From NCBI RefSeq assembly GCF_013385635.1, contig NZ_JACAPR010000001.1, positions 186,001 through 250,000 of the forward strand: a stretch of 64,000 nucleotides of DNA, written 5' to 3'. Positions 35,219-44,621 of this stretch are shown here, piece after piece. The stretch is from Pseudomonas gingeri (lineage in GTDB: Bacteria > Pseudomonadota > Gammaproteobacteria > Pseudomonadales > Pseudomonadaceae). Position numbers and translations under genes: made by a program. The notes below the pieces were generated by a model that saw only the letters and a list, made by a program, of their open reading frames with translations, was not told the origin of the DNA and did not search any database. How positions within the stretch are numbered: the first letter of the stretch is position 1; every line of letters starts with the position of its first letter.

Positions 35219-36557
35219 GATGGTTTCCCCCTGGGATGGCCAGGGCAACGCTGAGCCGCTCACGAACAAAATAAGTCTGTGCGGCCTTTTGGATGTCCAG
35301 GGGGGTGACGGCCTTCAGGTGGTCCTGTTCCTGTGTGTCCAGTTTCCACGACAGGCCGACGCTCTCCAGCAGGCCGATCTTCTGCGCCTGGGCTTCCACC
35401 GAGTCGCGGGCGAAAACCCCTTTTGCCAGCACTCGGGTGCGCGCACGGTCAAGTTCCTGCGCGCTGACGGGGGTTTTCTGCAGCGCTTCGAGCAGTGCCC
35501 ACAGGCGTGCCTGGACATCGTCCGGATCGGGGTTGCCCTGGATATCCAGGTCGACGGCAATCTTCAACAGGCCGTCCCCTCGATTGAACGCCTCGTAGCT
35601 GGAGTGGGCCCGGGTGATCAGTTCTTCATGGAATTTCAACTGACTGAAGATCCGCGAGCCGGCACCGACGCCCAGCAACTCGTTGAGCAGGCGCAGGGAG
35701 TGTGCGCTCCGTGGGTCGGCAGCGGTTGCCAGGCTGGGGACGTTGAAGGCCATGAGGAGACTGGGAAACTCATTGTGGGTTCGTAGGGTGATGCGCCGTT
35801 CCCCCTGCTCGTTCAGCTCCAGCGGTTGTCGGATCTCGGGAAGCTTGCGCCCGGGCAGGTCGGCGAAGTAGCGACGGGCCAGGGTTTCGACCTCCTCGGC
35901 TGTCACATCGCCGACCACCACCAGGGTGGCGTTGTTCGGTGCATACCAGGCGGTGTACCAGCGGTGCAGCTGTTGCACGCTCATGCGTTCCAGGTCGTGT
36001 TGCCAGCCGACGGTCGAGGTGCGATAGCCGCTGGTGCCAAAGGCAATAGCGCGCATTCTCTCGTCGAGCAGTTCACCGGGGCTATCGTCGACGTTCTGCC
36101 ATCGCTCGTTCTTGATGACCTCGATTTCACGCTGGAAGGCGGCCGGCGACAGTTGGGCGGTGCTCATCTGGTCAGCCATGATTTCCAGCGCGACCCCCAG
36201 GGCATGGCGCGGCATAAGGTATTCATAGGTGGTGGTGTCGTGGTTGGTGAAGGCGTTGATCCTGGCGCCGAGGCGTTCCATGATCGGGAAAGCATGGCCT
36301 GGGCAGACTTTGCTGCTGCCCTGGAACAGCATGTGCTCCAGCGCGTGGGAAAGACCGGATTCACCCGGCGGTTCGTGGCTGGAACCGACCTTGTACCAGA
36401 GCTGGGCGGCCACGACGGGGGCGCGATGATCTTCGCGGACGATGATTTTCAGGCCGTTGTCCAGCCGGAGTTCGTGGGTGTCGGGTGTAGGCGCTGCGAG
36501 GGCGACGGCCGGCAGCAGGAGCAAGCCGAACGCGAAGCGTAAGGTGGGGCGTTTCAT
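35211..36557 (-). CDS. M16-family zinc metallopeptidase (second pair)
   Basis: A 448-residue exported protease. A signal peptide spans about residues 1-21 (FGLLLLPAVALA). The inverted zinc motif is H71-A-L-E74-H75 in LSHALEHMLFQG, with the distal Glu in REIEVIKNER. It probably works with the overlapping non-catalytic partner in the periplasm. The closest relative in the window is the peptidase at 38784-40136, with the same signal, motif spacing and DNGLK..VREDHRAPVV start, so this pair looks like a duplicated copy. The start MKRPTLRF has AAGGA upstream; the longer frame does not. Confidence 0.85.
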   Translation of the reverse strand: MKRPTLRFAFGLLLLPAVALAAPTPDTHELRLDNGLKIIVREDHRAPVVAAQLWYKVGSSHEPPGESGLSHALEHMLFQGSSKVCPGHAFPIMERLGARINAFTNHDTTTYEYLMPRHALGVALEIMADQMSTAQLSPAAFQREIEVIKNERWQNVDDSPGELLDERMRAIAFGTSGYRTSTVGWQHDLERMSVQQLHRWYTAWYAPNNATLVVVGDVTAEEVETLARRYFADLPGRKLPEIRQPLELNEQGERRITLRTHNEFPSLLMAFNVPSLATAADPRSAHSLRLLNELLGVGAGSRIFSQLKFHEELITRAHSSYEAFNRGDGLLKIAVDLDIQGNPDPDDVQARLWALLEALQKTPVSAQELDRARTRVLAKGVFARDSVEAQAQKIGLLESVGLSWKLDTQEQDHLKAVTPLDIQKAAQTYFVRERLSVALAIPGGNHHE

Positions 36558-36682
36558 CGGTAGGGGATCCTTGTGTCCTTGCGATTTTCGAAGGAACACA
36601 GTGATCCGGCTGGCGGCTGCGATGGCGGTACAGGAATAGTGATGACGGCCGGCGGATCACCTGGCCGTCATCAGGGATCGCT

Positions 36683-37297
36683 CTACAGGTCGGCTACGCT
36701 ACGTTGCCACAGCGCATAGTAGACCCGTCCCGACTTCTGCTCGCGGTGCAGGCGCCAGTTGCCCGGCAGACCAAGGGTCGAGGGCGCGGTTTCGCTTTCG
36801 GTGTAGACCCAGGCGTCGTCCGCCAGCCACTGGCGTTCTTCCAGCAGGGCACAGACACCGGGCAGCAGGTTCTGGTTGAACGGCGGGTCGAGGAACACCA
36901 GGTCGAACGCCGTGGCCGTCTGGGTTTCCAGGTAGCGCAGGGCGTCGGCGGTCTGCACCTGACCGACGCTGCAACGCAGGGTGCCGAGGTGTTCGTGCAG
37001 GCTCGATACCGCCACATTGCTGGCGTCCAGCGCCTGGCCCATGGCGGCGCCACGGGACAAGGCTTCGAGAAACAGGGCACCGCTGCCGGCGAACGGGTCG
37101 AGCACCTTGGCCCCGGCGACATAGGGCGCCAGCCAGTTGAACAGGGTTTCGCGCACACGGTCCGGGGTTGGGCGCAGGCCCAGGACATCGGGAAAGCTCA
37201 GGCGTCGGCTGCGCCATTCGCCGCCGATGATACGCAACTGGTTCACGCCGTTATGCGTGTGTGCGGGTTTCTTGCTGGGACGGGATGAACTGGCCAT
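36683..37297 (-). CDS. rsmD: 16S rRNA (guanine-966-N2)-methyltransferase
   Basis: A 204-residue RNA methyltransferase. LRIIGGEWRSRRLSFP and LRPTPDRVRETLFNWL are family-typical at the N-terminus, VLDPFAGSGALFLEALSRGA binds SAM, and the N6/N2-methylase motif is DPPF near residue 135. RsmD methylates G966 in 16S rRNA. Its start shares one base with the stop of the upstream M16 partner gene (TAATG), so the three genes form one unit. Confidence 0.93.
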   Translation of the reverse strand: MASSSRPSKKPAHTHNGVNQLRIIGGEWRSRRLSFPDVLGLRPTPDRVRETLFNWLAPYVAGAKVLDPFAGSGALFLEALSRGAAMGQALDASNVAVSSLHEHLGTLRCSVGQVQTADALRYLETQTATAFDLVFLDPPFNQNLLPGVCALLEERQWLADDAWVYTESETAPSTLGLPGNWRLHREQKSGRVYYALWQRSVADL

Positions 37298-38787
37298 TAA
37301 TGCTCCGGAACCCCGAGTGGCTGCTCGGCGGGTTTGTCAGTCGGCGGCGGCAACGGCTTTTGCGGCACCGTGGGACCTGCGGTGACGACGATCATCTTGT
37401 CGACATCCAGGTGTTTGTTCATGGCCGCCTTGACCTGCTCGACGGTCAGCGCCTGGGTCTGCTGCATGAAATCTTCCAGGTAGTTCAGCGGCAGGTCATA
37501 GAAGCCCATGGAACCCAACTGGCCGACGATATCGCTGTTGCTGGCGTTGGACAGCGGGAAGCTGCCGGCCATTTCGCGCTTGGCATCGTCGAGTTCCTTC
37601 TGGGTCGGGCCGGACTTCAGGTAGTCGGCCAGGACTTCTTCAACCAGTTTGCGCGTGCCTTCGCTCATCTCGGCACGGGTCTGCAGATTGATCATGAAGG
37701 GGCCGCGGGCCTGCATCGGGCTGAACCCGGAGTAGATGCCGTAGGTCAGGCCGCGTTTTTCCCGCACTTCACTCATCAGGCGCGTACCGAAGCCACCGCC
37801 GCCGAGGATCTGGTTACCCAGGGACAAGGCCGCGTAGTCGGGATCGGCACGGTCGATGCCCATCTGCGCGAGCAGGATGGTGGTCTGCTTGGACGGGAAC
37901 TCGATATGCCCGGTGCTGGGCTGCGGGTCCTTGGCCGGGGCGATTTTCGCCAGGGCCGGGCCTTTTGGCAGCGCGGCCGAGACCTGGGCGGTGAGGGCTT
38001 CGGCTTCGCCGCGCGAGAGGTCGCCGACCAGGGCGATCACCACGTTGCCGGCGGCATAGGCCTTGGCATGGAACGCCCGCAGCTGCGCGAGGGTGATCGG
38101 CGGGATGCTTTTTGCGGTGCCATCGCTGGAATGAGCATAAGGATGATCGCCATAAAGACGCTGGGACAGGTCCTGGCTCGCCAGTTTGCCGGGGTTCTGC
38201 TTCTGGAACTCGAAGCCGGCCAGCAACTGGTTCTTGATCCGGGCCAGGGAACCGGCCGGGAAGGTCGGCTTGCCGACGACTTCGGCGAACAGCTTCAGCG
38301 CCGGTTCGCGTTTGTCGGCAGCGCTGAGGCTGCGCAACGAGGCAATCGCCATGTCCTTGTAGGCACCGTTGCCGAAGTCCGCGCCGAGCCCTTCGAAGCC
38401 CTGGGCGATGGCACCGACGTCCTTGCCGGCCACTCCCTCATTGAGCATGGCGTTGGTCAGCACGGCCAGGCCGGGGACCTTGCCATCCTGGCTGCTGCCG
38501 GCGGCGAAGGTCAGGCGCAGGTTGAACATCGGCAGCTCGTGGGCCTCGACGAACAGCACCTTGGCGCCTTCGGCGGTGTTCCAGGTCTGCACGTTCAAGG
38601 TCCGGCGCGCCGGGGCCTTGTCGTCGAGTTCGGCCAGCGATTGCAGCTTGTGGCTCGACTTGGCGTCTTCCAGCACCTCGCTGGCCCGGGCGCTGCGGGT
38701 GTCGAGCAGGGACAAGCCCAGACTGCCCGTGGCAATGATCAGGGCCAGGCCGAGCAGCGTGAAACGGGAACCCTTGGGCGTGCTCAT
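37297..38787 (-). CDS. M16 peptidase-like partner lacking the zinc motif (first pair)
   Basis: A 496-residue exported or membrane-anchored M16 protein with an N-terminal hydrophobic segment (about residues 10-28). The zinc motif HxxEH is absent; the conserved surroundings are LFVEAHELPMFNLRLTFAAGSSQDG and VIALVGDLSRGEAEAL. It overlaps the catalytic subunit gene by four bases and rsmD by one. In Pseudomonas this pair normally sits between rsmD and ftsY, so it is taken as the ancestral pair. Confidence 0.84.
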   Translation of the reverse strand: MSTPKGSRFTLLGLALIIATGSLGLSLLDTRSARASEVLEDAKSSHKLQSLAELDDKAPARRTLNVQTWNTAEGAKVLFVEAHELPMFNLRLTFAAGSSQDGKVPGLAVLTNAMLNEGVAGKDVGAIAQGFEGLGADFGNGAYKDMAIASLRSLSAADKREPALKLFAEVVGKPTFPAGSLARIKNQLLAGFEFQKQNPGKLASQDLSQRLYGDHPYAHSSDGTAKSIPPITLAQLRAFHAKAYAAGNVVIALVGDLSRGEAEALTAQVSAALPKGPALAKIAPAKDPQPSTGHIEFPSKQTTILLAQMGIDRADPDYAALSLGNQILGGGGFGTRLMSEVREKRGLTYGIYSGFSPMQARGPFMINLQTRAEMSEGTRKLVEEVLADYLKSGPTQKELDDAKREMAGSFPLSNASNSDIVGQLGSMGFYDLPLNYLEDFMQQTQALTVEQVKAAMNKHLDVDKMIVVTAGPTVPQKPLPPPTDKPAEQPLGVPEH

Positions 38788-40136
38788 GGGCGGGTCTCCT
38801 CGGGCAATACATGGGCGACGCTGAGACGTTCGCGGATAAAGTAGGTGCGGGCGGCCTTCTGGATATCTTCCGGCGTCACGCTCTGCAGCTCGGCCAGTTC
38901 GCTGTCCATCAGTTTCCAGGAGAGGCCGACGGTTTCCAGCTGGCCGATGGCACTGGCCTGGCTGGTGATGGAATCACGCTCGTAGACCAGCCCGGCGATG
39001 ACCTGGGCGCGCACGCGTTCGAGTTCCTCGGCGGTGGGCGGCTTGGTCTTCAACTGGTCCAGCAGGCGCCAGAGGCCGGCTTCGGTATCGGCCAGGGTTT
39101 TCTTCTTCTGCGTGTTCGGTGTCGCCGACAGGGTAAAGAGGCTGTCGCCACGGGTGTAGGCGTCGTAGCTGGCCGAGCCGCCGGAGATCAGCTCTTCGCC
39201 GCGTTCCAGCTGGGAGGACAGGCGGGCACTGTAGCCGCCGTCGAGCAGGGCGGCGATCAGGCGCAGCGCGTTGACCGCGCGCGGGTCCTGGGCGGTGGCG
39301 ATGCTCGGCACGTTGAACCCGAGCATCAGGCTCGGCAGTTGGGTCTTCACGTGCAGGGTGATCAGCCGCTCGCCGGGTTCGTCCAGCTCGCGCGGGATCT
39401 TCGCCGGCGGCGTGTCCCGCCGCGGGATCGTGCCGAAATAGCGCTGGGCCAGGTTTTTCACCTCATCCGGGGTCACGTCGCCGACCACCACCAGGGTGGC
39501 GTTGTTCGGCACGTACCAGGACTGGTACCAGTGGCGCAGTTCCTCGACCTTCATGCGGTCGAGGTCGGCCATCCAGCCGATGGTCGGCGTGTGGTAGCCG
39601 CTGGCCGGGTAGGCCATGGCCTTGAAGCGCTCGTAGGCCTTGCCCATCGGCTTGTCGTCGGTGCGCAGGCGGCGTTCTTCCTTGATCACTTCGATCTCGC
39701 GGCTGAACTCGTCGGCCGGCAGGCGCAGGCTGGCCATGCGGTCGGCTTCGAGTTCGAAGGCAACACCCAGGCGATCGCGGGCCAGGACCTGGTAATAGGC
39801 CGTGTAGTCGTCGCTGGTGAAGGCGTTTTCCTCGGCCCCCAGGTCCCGCAGGATCAGCGAGGCTTCGCCGGGGCCGACTTTCTCGCTGCCCTTGAACATC
39901 ATGTGTTCCAGGGCATGGGAAAGACCGGTCTGGCCCGGTGTCTCATAGCTCGAGCCGACCTTGTACCAGATCTGCGAAACCACCACGGGCGCGCGGTGAT
40001 CTTCACGGACGACGACCTTCAAGCCGTTGTCGAGGGTGAACTCATGGGTCGGTTGTGGATCGGCAGCCAGGGCTGCAAGCGGCAGACAAAGCGTGCTGAG
40101 CAACAGGCCAGCGGCGCGGCGGGCTAGAGCATTCAT
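38784..40136 (-). CDS. M16-family zinc metallopeptidase (first pair)
   Basis: A 450-residue exported metallopeptidase. A signal peptide covers about residues 1-25 (LLLSTLCLPLAALAA). The zinc motif is H74-A-L-E77-H78 in LSHALEHMMFKG, with the third ligand region EIEVIKEERRLR. It is paired with the overlapping non-catalytic partner and divergent from ftsY across a 174-bp gap that should carry both promoters. Periplasmic peptide degradation or processing is the expected role; the substrate is unknown. Confidence 0.87.
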   Translation of the reverse strand: MNALARRAAGLLLSTLCLPLAALAADPQPTHEFTLDNGLKVVVREDHRAPVVVSQIWYKVGSSYETPGQTGLSHALEHMMFKGSEKVGPGEASLILRDLGAEENAFTSDDYTAYYQVLARDRLGVAFELEADRMASLRLPADEFSREIEVIKEERRLRTDDKPMGKAYERFKAMAYPASGYHTPTIGWMADLDRMKVEELRHWYQSWYVPNNATLVVVGDVTPDEVKNLAQRYFGTIPRRDTPPAKIPRELDEPGERLITLHVKTQLPSLMLGFNVPSIATAQDPRAVNALRLIAALLDGGYSARLSSQLERGEELISGGSASYDAYTRGDSLFTLSATPNTQKKKTLADTEAGLWRLLDQLKTKPPTAEELERVRAQVIAGLVYERDSITSQASAIGQLETVGLSWKLMDSELAELQSVTPEDIQKAARTYFIRERLSVAHVLPEETRP

Positions 40137-40310
40137 TCGTTTTTAAACCTGTAGGACGGCCCGCTTGGTCTTAGCGTCGGCGGGCGAGGAGGTGCTAGGA
40201 TACTGTGTTGCGCGCGAACAATCTGGTCAAAAAGCAGTCTGTTACGCATCAGAATATTATTTGCCGAAGCGCCCCCTTGGCGCGTCGCTACCTTGAGATA
40301 GCCGTCCTCC

Positions 40311-41744
40311 ATGTTTGGTTCCAACGACGACAAGAAGACCCCAGCTGCGGCTGGCGAGAAAAAAAGCCTGTTCGGATGGCTGCGCAAAAAGCCGCAGGAA
40401 GCCGTCGTCGAACAGCCACAAGCCCAAGCTGAAGCCGCACCGGCCCCGTTGGTCGAAACCGCCCCGGTCGCCGTCGAGCCGTTGCCGCGGGTTGCGCCGC
40501 TGATCGAACCCGCGCGGGTCGAAGTCGCTGCGGCGCCCGAGCCATGGCTGACCCTGCCAGTGGCCGAAGAGCCGGTGGCACTGGTTGAAGATGTGCGGGC
40601 CGAACATCTCGTGCCGCCGATTCCACCGGTGGCTGAAGTCGTCGCGCCCACACCGTTCGTCGTGGCGCCGGAGCCGACGGTGGTGTCCGTGGTGCAGCCG
40701 GCGGTTGTCGAGGCACCTGCGCCGGTTATCGTTCCTGTAGTCGCCCCCGCCCCGGTAGCGTTTCCCGAGCCCGAGCCCGAGCCAACGGCCACGCCGGTTG
40801 CCGAGGAAGCCAGGGCCGGCTTCTTTGCCCGCCTCAAACAGGGCCTGTCGAAGACCAGCGCCAGCCTTGGCGAAGGCATGGCCAGCCTGTTCCTCGGCAA
40901 GAAGGCCATCGACGATGACCTGCTCGAAGAACTCGAAACCCGCCTGCTGACCGCCGACGTCGGCGTCGAAGCCACCGGCGTGATCATCCAGAGCCTGACC
41001 CAGAAGGTCGCGCGCAAGCAGTTGACCGACAGCGATGCGCTCTACAAGTCGCTGCAGGCCGAGCTGGCCGCCATGCTCAAGCCCGTCGAGCAGCCGCTGC
41101 GGATCGACACGCGGCACAAGCCTTTCGTGATCCTGGTCGTCGGTGTCAACGGCGCGGGCAAGACCACCACCATCGGCAAGCTGGCCAAGAAGCTGCAACT
41201 GGAAGGCAAGAAGGTCATGCTGGCGGCGGGCGATACCTTCCGCGCCGCCGCGGTGGAGCAATTGCAGGTCTGGGGCGAGCGCAACAGTATTCCGGTGATC
41301 GCCCAGCACACCGGCGCCGACTCGGCTTCGGTGATCTTCGATGCGGTGCAGGCGGCCAAGGCCCGTGGCATCGATGTGCTGATCGCCGATACCGCCGGAC
41401 GCCTGCACACCAAAGACAACCTGATGGAAGAGTTGAAGAAGGTCCGTCGGGTCATTGGCAAGCTCGACGCCGACGCGCCGCACGAAGTGCTGCTGGTGCT
41501 CGATGCCGGTACTGGGCAGAACGCCATCAACCAGGCCAAGCAATTCAACCAGACGGTCCAACTGACCGGCCTGGCATTGACTAAGCTCGATGGCACCGCC
41601 AAGGGTGGGGTGATCTTCGCCCTGGCCAAGCAGTTTGGCCTGCCGATCCGCTACATCGGTGTCGGTGAAGGCATCGACGATCTGCGTACCTTTGAAGCCG
41701 AGCCCTTTGTCCAAGCCCTTTTCGCCGAGCGGGAGCGTTCATGA
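40311..41744 (+). CDS. ftsY: signal recognition particle receptor FtsY
   Basis: A 477-residue receptor that docks ribosome-SRP complexes at the inner membrane. The first about 165 residues are a Pro-Ala-Val-Glu-rich, acidic A domain. The NG GTPase follows, with VGVNGAGKTTTIGKLAKKL (P-loop, near 278), DTAGRLHTKDNL and TKLDGTAKGGVIF. All G motifs are intact. The stop overlaps the start of ftsE by four bases, giving the usual ftsYEX operon. Confidence 0.97.
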   Translation: MFGSNDDKKTPAAAGEKKSLFGWLRKKPQEAVVEQPQAQAEAAPAPLVETAPVAVEPLPRVAPLIEPARVEVAAAPEPWLTLPVAEEPVALVEDVRAEHLVPPIPPVAEVVAPTPFVVAPEPTVVSVVQPAVVEAPAPVIVPVVAPAPVAFPEPEPEPTATPVAEEARAGFFARLKQGLSKTSASLGEGMASLFLGKKAIDDDLLEELETRLLTADVGVEATGVIIQSLTQKVARKQLTDSDALYKSLQAELAAMLKPVEQPLRIDTRHKPFVILVVGVNGAGKTTTIGKLAKKLQLEGKKVMLAAGDTFRAAAVEQLQVWGERNSIPVIAQHTGADSASVIFDAVQAAKARGIDVLIADTAGRLHTKDNLMEELKKVRRVIGKLDADAPHEVLLVLDAGTGQNAINQAKQFNQTVQLTGLALTKLDGTAKGGVIFALAKQFGLPIRYIGVGEGIDDLRTFEAEPFVQALFAERERS

Positions 41745-42412
41745 TTCGTTTCGAACAGGTCGGTAAACGCTATCCGAACGGTCACGTCGGCTTGCATGAG
41801 CTGAGCTTTCGGGTGCGTCGTGGTGAATTCCTGTTTGTGACCGGGCACTCCGGCGCGGGTAAAAGTACTTTGCTGCGGCTGCTGCTGGCGATGGAACGTC
41901 CGACCACCGGCAAGTTGCTGCTGGCCGGTCAGGACCTGGGCCAGATCAGCAATGCGCAGATTCCCTTCCTGCGTCGGCAGATCGGCGTGGTGTTCCAGAA
42001 TCACCAGCTGCTGTTCGATCGCACGGTGTTCAATAATGTCGCCTTGCCGTTGCAGATCCTCGGCCTGTCCAAGGCCGAAGTCGCCAAGCGCGTGGATTCT
42101 GCCCTGGAGCGTGTGGCGCTGTCGGACAAGACCGACCTGTATCCCGGCGACCTGTCCACCGGCCAGCAACAGCGCGTGGGTATTGCCCGGGCCATCGTCC
42201 ACCGCCCGGCATTGCTGCTGGCGGACGAGCCGACCGGTAACCTCGACCCGCGCCTGGCCGCGGAAATCATGGGGGTGTTCGAGGATATCAACCGCCTCGG
42301 CACCAGCGTGCTGATCGCCAGTCACGACCTGGCGCTGATCGCCCGCATGCGCCATCGCATGCTGACCCTGCAGCGTGGTCGATTGATCGGCGACGGGGAG
42401 GCCGGCGTATGA
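41741..42412 (+). CDS. ftsE: cell-division ABC ATPase FtsE
   Basis: A 223-residue ATPase that partners FtsX at the divisome and controls septal peptidoglycan hydrolases. It has Walker [11 protein letters not shown] near residue 36, signature [14 protein letters not shown] near 140 and Walker [14 protein letters not shown]. Its start overlaps ftsY and its stop overlaps ftsX by four bases, so translation is coupled. Confidence 0.97.
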   Translation: MIRFEQVGKRYPNGHVGLHELSFRVRRGEFLFVTGHSGAGKSTLLRLLLAMERPTTGKLLLAGQDLGQISNAQIPFLRRQIGVVFQNHQLLFDRTVFNNVALPLQILGLSKAEVAKRVDSALERVALSDKTDLYPGDLSTGQQQRVGIARAIVHRPALLLADEPTGNLDPRLAAEIMGVFEDINRLGTSVLIASHDLALIARMRHRMLTLQRGRLIGDGEAGV

Positions 42413-43431
42413 GTGCGACCCGCAGCCCGAAAGTGGCCGAACGCGTGGCTCCGAAAGCCTCCGATCAGCAGCCGCCGAAGAAGAAACGCGACGAAGACGA
42501 CGGCCCGGACTTCAGCACCCTGCTGCACGCCTGGATCGAAAGCCATCGTGCCAGCCTGCTGGACAGCCTGCGCCGCCTGGGCAAACAGCCGATCGGCAGC
42601 TTCTTTACCTGCCTGGTGATGGCCGTGGCCCTGAGCCTGCCGATGGGCTTGTCGCTGCTGCTCAACAACGTCGAGCGCCTGGGCGGCTCCTGGCAGCGCG
42701 CGGCACAGATTTCGCTGTACCTGCAACTGGACGCCAGCGCAACGGAAGGCGAGAGCCTGAGCGAGCAGATCAAGGCCATACCGGGCGTGGCGGATGCCGA
42801 GTTCATCAGCAAGGAAAAAGCCCTGGACGAGTTCCAGCAGCAGTCCGGGCTGGGCGAGGCGCTCAAGGAACTGCCGCAGAACCCGCTGCCGGGCGTGGTC
42901 CTGGTGACGCCGAACGAGGTCGACAAGGCGACACTGGAAGCCTTGCGCCAGCGCCTGTCCGAGTTGCCCAAGGTGCAACAGGCCCAGTTGGACCTGGTCT
43001 GGGTAGAGCGTCTGGCGGCAATTCTCAAGCTGGGCGACCGGTTTGTCTTCGGCCTGACGGTGCTGCTGGTTTCTGCATTACTTTTGGTGATAGGCAATAC
43101 CATTCGTCTTCATATTGAAAACCGCCGCACCGAGATCGAAGTGATTAAACTGGTGGGCGGAACGGATAGTTATGTGCGTAGGCCGTTTCTGTACATGGGC
43201 GCGCTTTATGGCTTCGGTGCAGGAATTCTTTCCTGGGGCGTCCTGGCTTTCGGCCTCAACTGGCTGAACGAGGCGGTTGTCGGGCTGGCCGGCCTGTATG
43301 GCAGCGATTTCGCTCTGGCGGGCGTGCCGTCTGCCGATGGTCTGTCGCTCTTGCTTGGCGCCGTGCTGTTGGGGTATATCGGTGCTTGGATTGCGGTCGC
43401 ACGGCATCTTCGCGAGCTGGCGCCGAAATAG
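42409..43431 (+). CDS. ftsX: cell-division permease-like protein FtsX
   Basis: A 340-residue FtsX with a long charged cytoplasmic N-terminus (about 1-60), one membrane helix (about 61-82), the periplasmic loop that recruits amidase activators (about 85-205) and three C-terminal helices (LTVLLVSALLLVIGN; MGALYGFGAGILSWGVL; LLLGAVLLGYIGAWIAV). It forms a complex with FtsE. It ends 129 bases before rpoH. Confidence 0.95.
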   Translation: MSATRSPKVAERVAPKASDQQPPKKKRDEDDGPDFSTLLHAWIESHRASLLDSLRRLGKQPIGSFFTCLVMAVALSLPMGLSLLLNNVERLGGSWQRAAQISLYLQLDASATEGESLSEQIKAIPGVADAEFISKEKALDEFQQQSGLGEALKELPQNPLPGVVLVTPNEVDKATLEALRQRLSELPKVQQAQLDLVWVERLAAILKLGDRFVFGLTVLLVSALLLVIGNTIRLHIENRRTEIEVIKLVGGTDSYVRRPFLYMGALYGFGAGILSWGVLAFGLNWLNEAVVGLAGLYGSDFALAGVPSADGLSLLLGAVLLGYIGAWIAVARHLRELAPK

Positions 43432-43484
43432 TTAATGTCAAATTAATGTGTTTTTGTTGGTATTGACCGTAATGGCTGCTCTTG

Positions 43485-43512
43485 GAACTTGTTCTGCGGT
43501 TCCCGGTCAATT
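43485..43512 (+). promoter_or_regulatory. candidate sigma-E (AlgU)-type promoter of rpoH
   Basis: GAACTT is followed after 16 bases by TCAATT, close to the extracytoplasmic sigma factor pattern GAACTT-N16/17-TCtgA. It lies 49 bases before the rpoH ATG. AlgU control of rpoH is known in Pseudomonas aeruginosa; for this site it is inferred. Confidence 0.5.
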
Positions 43513-43560
43513 TTCGCAGTGCTTCACTGCACGAGTCATGTGAGTCGGAGGTTTTTTCGT

Positions 43561-44415
43561 ATGACCACTTCTTTGCAACCTGCCTATGCGCTGGTCCCGG
43601 GTGCGAACCTGGAGGCCTACGTCAATACGGTGAACAGCATTCCACTGCTGACGCCGGAGCAGGAGCGTGAACTGGCCGAGAGTCTCTATTATGAGCAGGA
43701 TCTGGGGGCGGCTCGGCAGATGGTGCTCGCCCACCTGCGTTTTGTCGTCCATATCGCCCGTAGCTATTCCGGCTACGGCCTGGCCCAGGCTGACCTGATC
43801 CAGGAAGGCAATGTCGGCCTGATGAAGGCCGTGAAACGCTTCAACCCGGAAATGGGTGTGCGCCTGGTGTCGTTCGCCGTGCACTGGATCAAGGCGGAAA
43901 TCCACGAATTCATCCTGCGCAACTGGCGGATCGTCAAAGTGGCGACCACCAAGGCCCAGCGCAAGCTGTTCTTCAACCTGCGCAGCCAGAAGAAACGTTT
44001 GGCCTGGCTGAACAACGAGGAAGTCCATCGCGTGGCGGAAAGCCTTGGCGTGGAGCCACGTGAAGTGCGCGAGATGGAAAGCCGGCTGACCGGCCAGGAC
44101 ATGGCGTTCGATCCGGCGGCGGAAGCCGACGATGACAGTGCGTTCCAGTCTCCGGCCAACTACCTGGAAGACCACCGCTACGATCCGGCACGCCAGCTGG
44201 AGGATGCCGACTGGAGCGAAAACTCCAACAGCAACCTGCACGAGGCCCTGGAAGTTCTGGACGAGCGCAGCCGTGACATCCTCTACCAACGCTGGTTGGC
44301 GGAAGACAAAGCCACGCTGCACGACCTGGCGCAGAAGTACAACGTCTCCGCCGAGCGTATCCGTCAGTTGGAAAAGAGCGCGATGAACAAGCTCAAGCTG
44401 TCGATTGCCGCGTAA
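43561..44415 (+). CDS. rpoH: heat-shock sigma factor RpoH
   Basis: A 284-residue sigma-32 protein. Region 2 is [20 protein letters not shown] (about 61-80) with [11 protein letters not shown] after it, the RpoH box QRKLFFNLR is at 133-141, and region 4.2 ([20 protein letters not shown]) is near the end. The ATG at 43561 has GGAGG nine bases upstream; a longer in-frame extension into the leader is rejected. The 129-base leader could fold over the start, as reported for Pseudomonas rpoH thermosensing. A strong terminator follows. Confidence 0.97.
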   Translation: MTTSLQPAYALVPGANLEAYVNTVNSIPLLTPEQERELAESLYYEQDLGAARQMVLAHLRFVVHIARSYSGYGLAQADLIQEGNVGLMKAVKRFNPEMGVRLVSFAVHWIKAEIHEFILRNWRIVKVATTKAQRKLFFNLRSQKKRLAWLNNEEVHRVAESLGVEPREVREMESRLTGQDMAFDPAAEADDDSAFQSPANYLEDHRYDPARQLEDADWSENSNSNLHEALEVLDERSRDILYQRWLAEDKATLHDLAQKYNVSAERIRQLEKSAMNKLKLSIAA

Positions 44416-44430
44416 GCACTCAAGGCAATA

Positions 44431-44461
44431 AAAAACGCCCCGATCTGATCGGGGCGTTTTT
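44431..44461 (+). terminator. rho-independent terminator after rpoH
   Basis: ACGCCCCGATC and GATCGGGGCGT pair around a two-base centre and are flanked by five A and five T. It lies 15 bases after the rpoH stop. The A/T flanks allow it to work in both directions. Confidence 0.92.
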
Positions 44462-44501
44462 GTATGCAAGGGTCAAGTCTTGTGGTGCGGCTGAAGGCCC
44501 A

Positions 44502-44592
44502 TTCGCGGGCAAGCCCGCTCCCGCAATGGGGAGCGTCGAACGCAGGTTTTGTGTACGCCCACGCCCCGTGGGAGCGGGCTTGCCCGCGAAGG
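44502..44592. repeat. REP pair
   Basis: Inverted units TTCGCGGGCAAGCCCGCTCCC and GGGAGCGGGCTTGCCCGCGAA sit between the convergent rpoH and mtgA genes. Confidence 0.82.
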
Positions 44593-44621
44593 CGTCCTTC
44601 CAGTCACCGCCATATCCGGGC

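Noticed and set aside
37261..38844. 527-codon open frame on the + strand opposite the M16 partner gene
   Set aside because: Codon-periodic GC content keeps antisense frames open; the minus-strand protein has a recognisable family and signal peptide, the antisense one has none.
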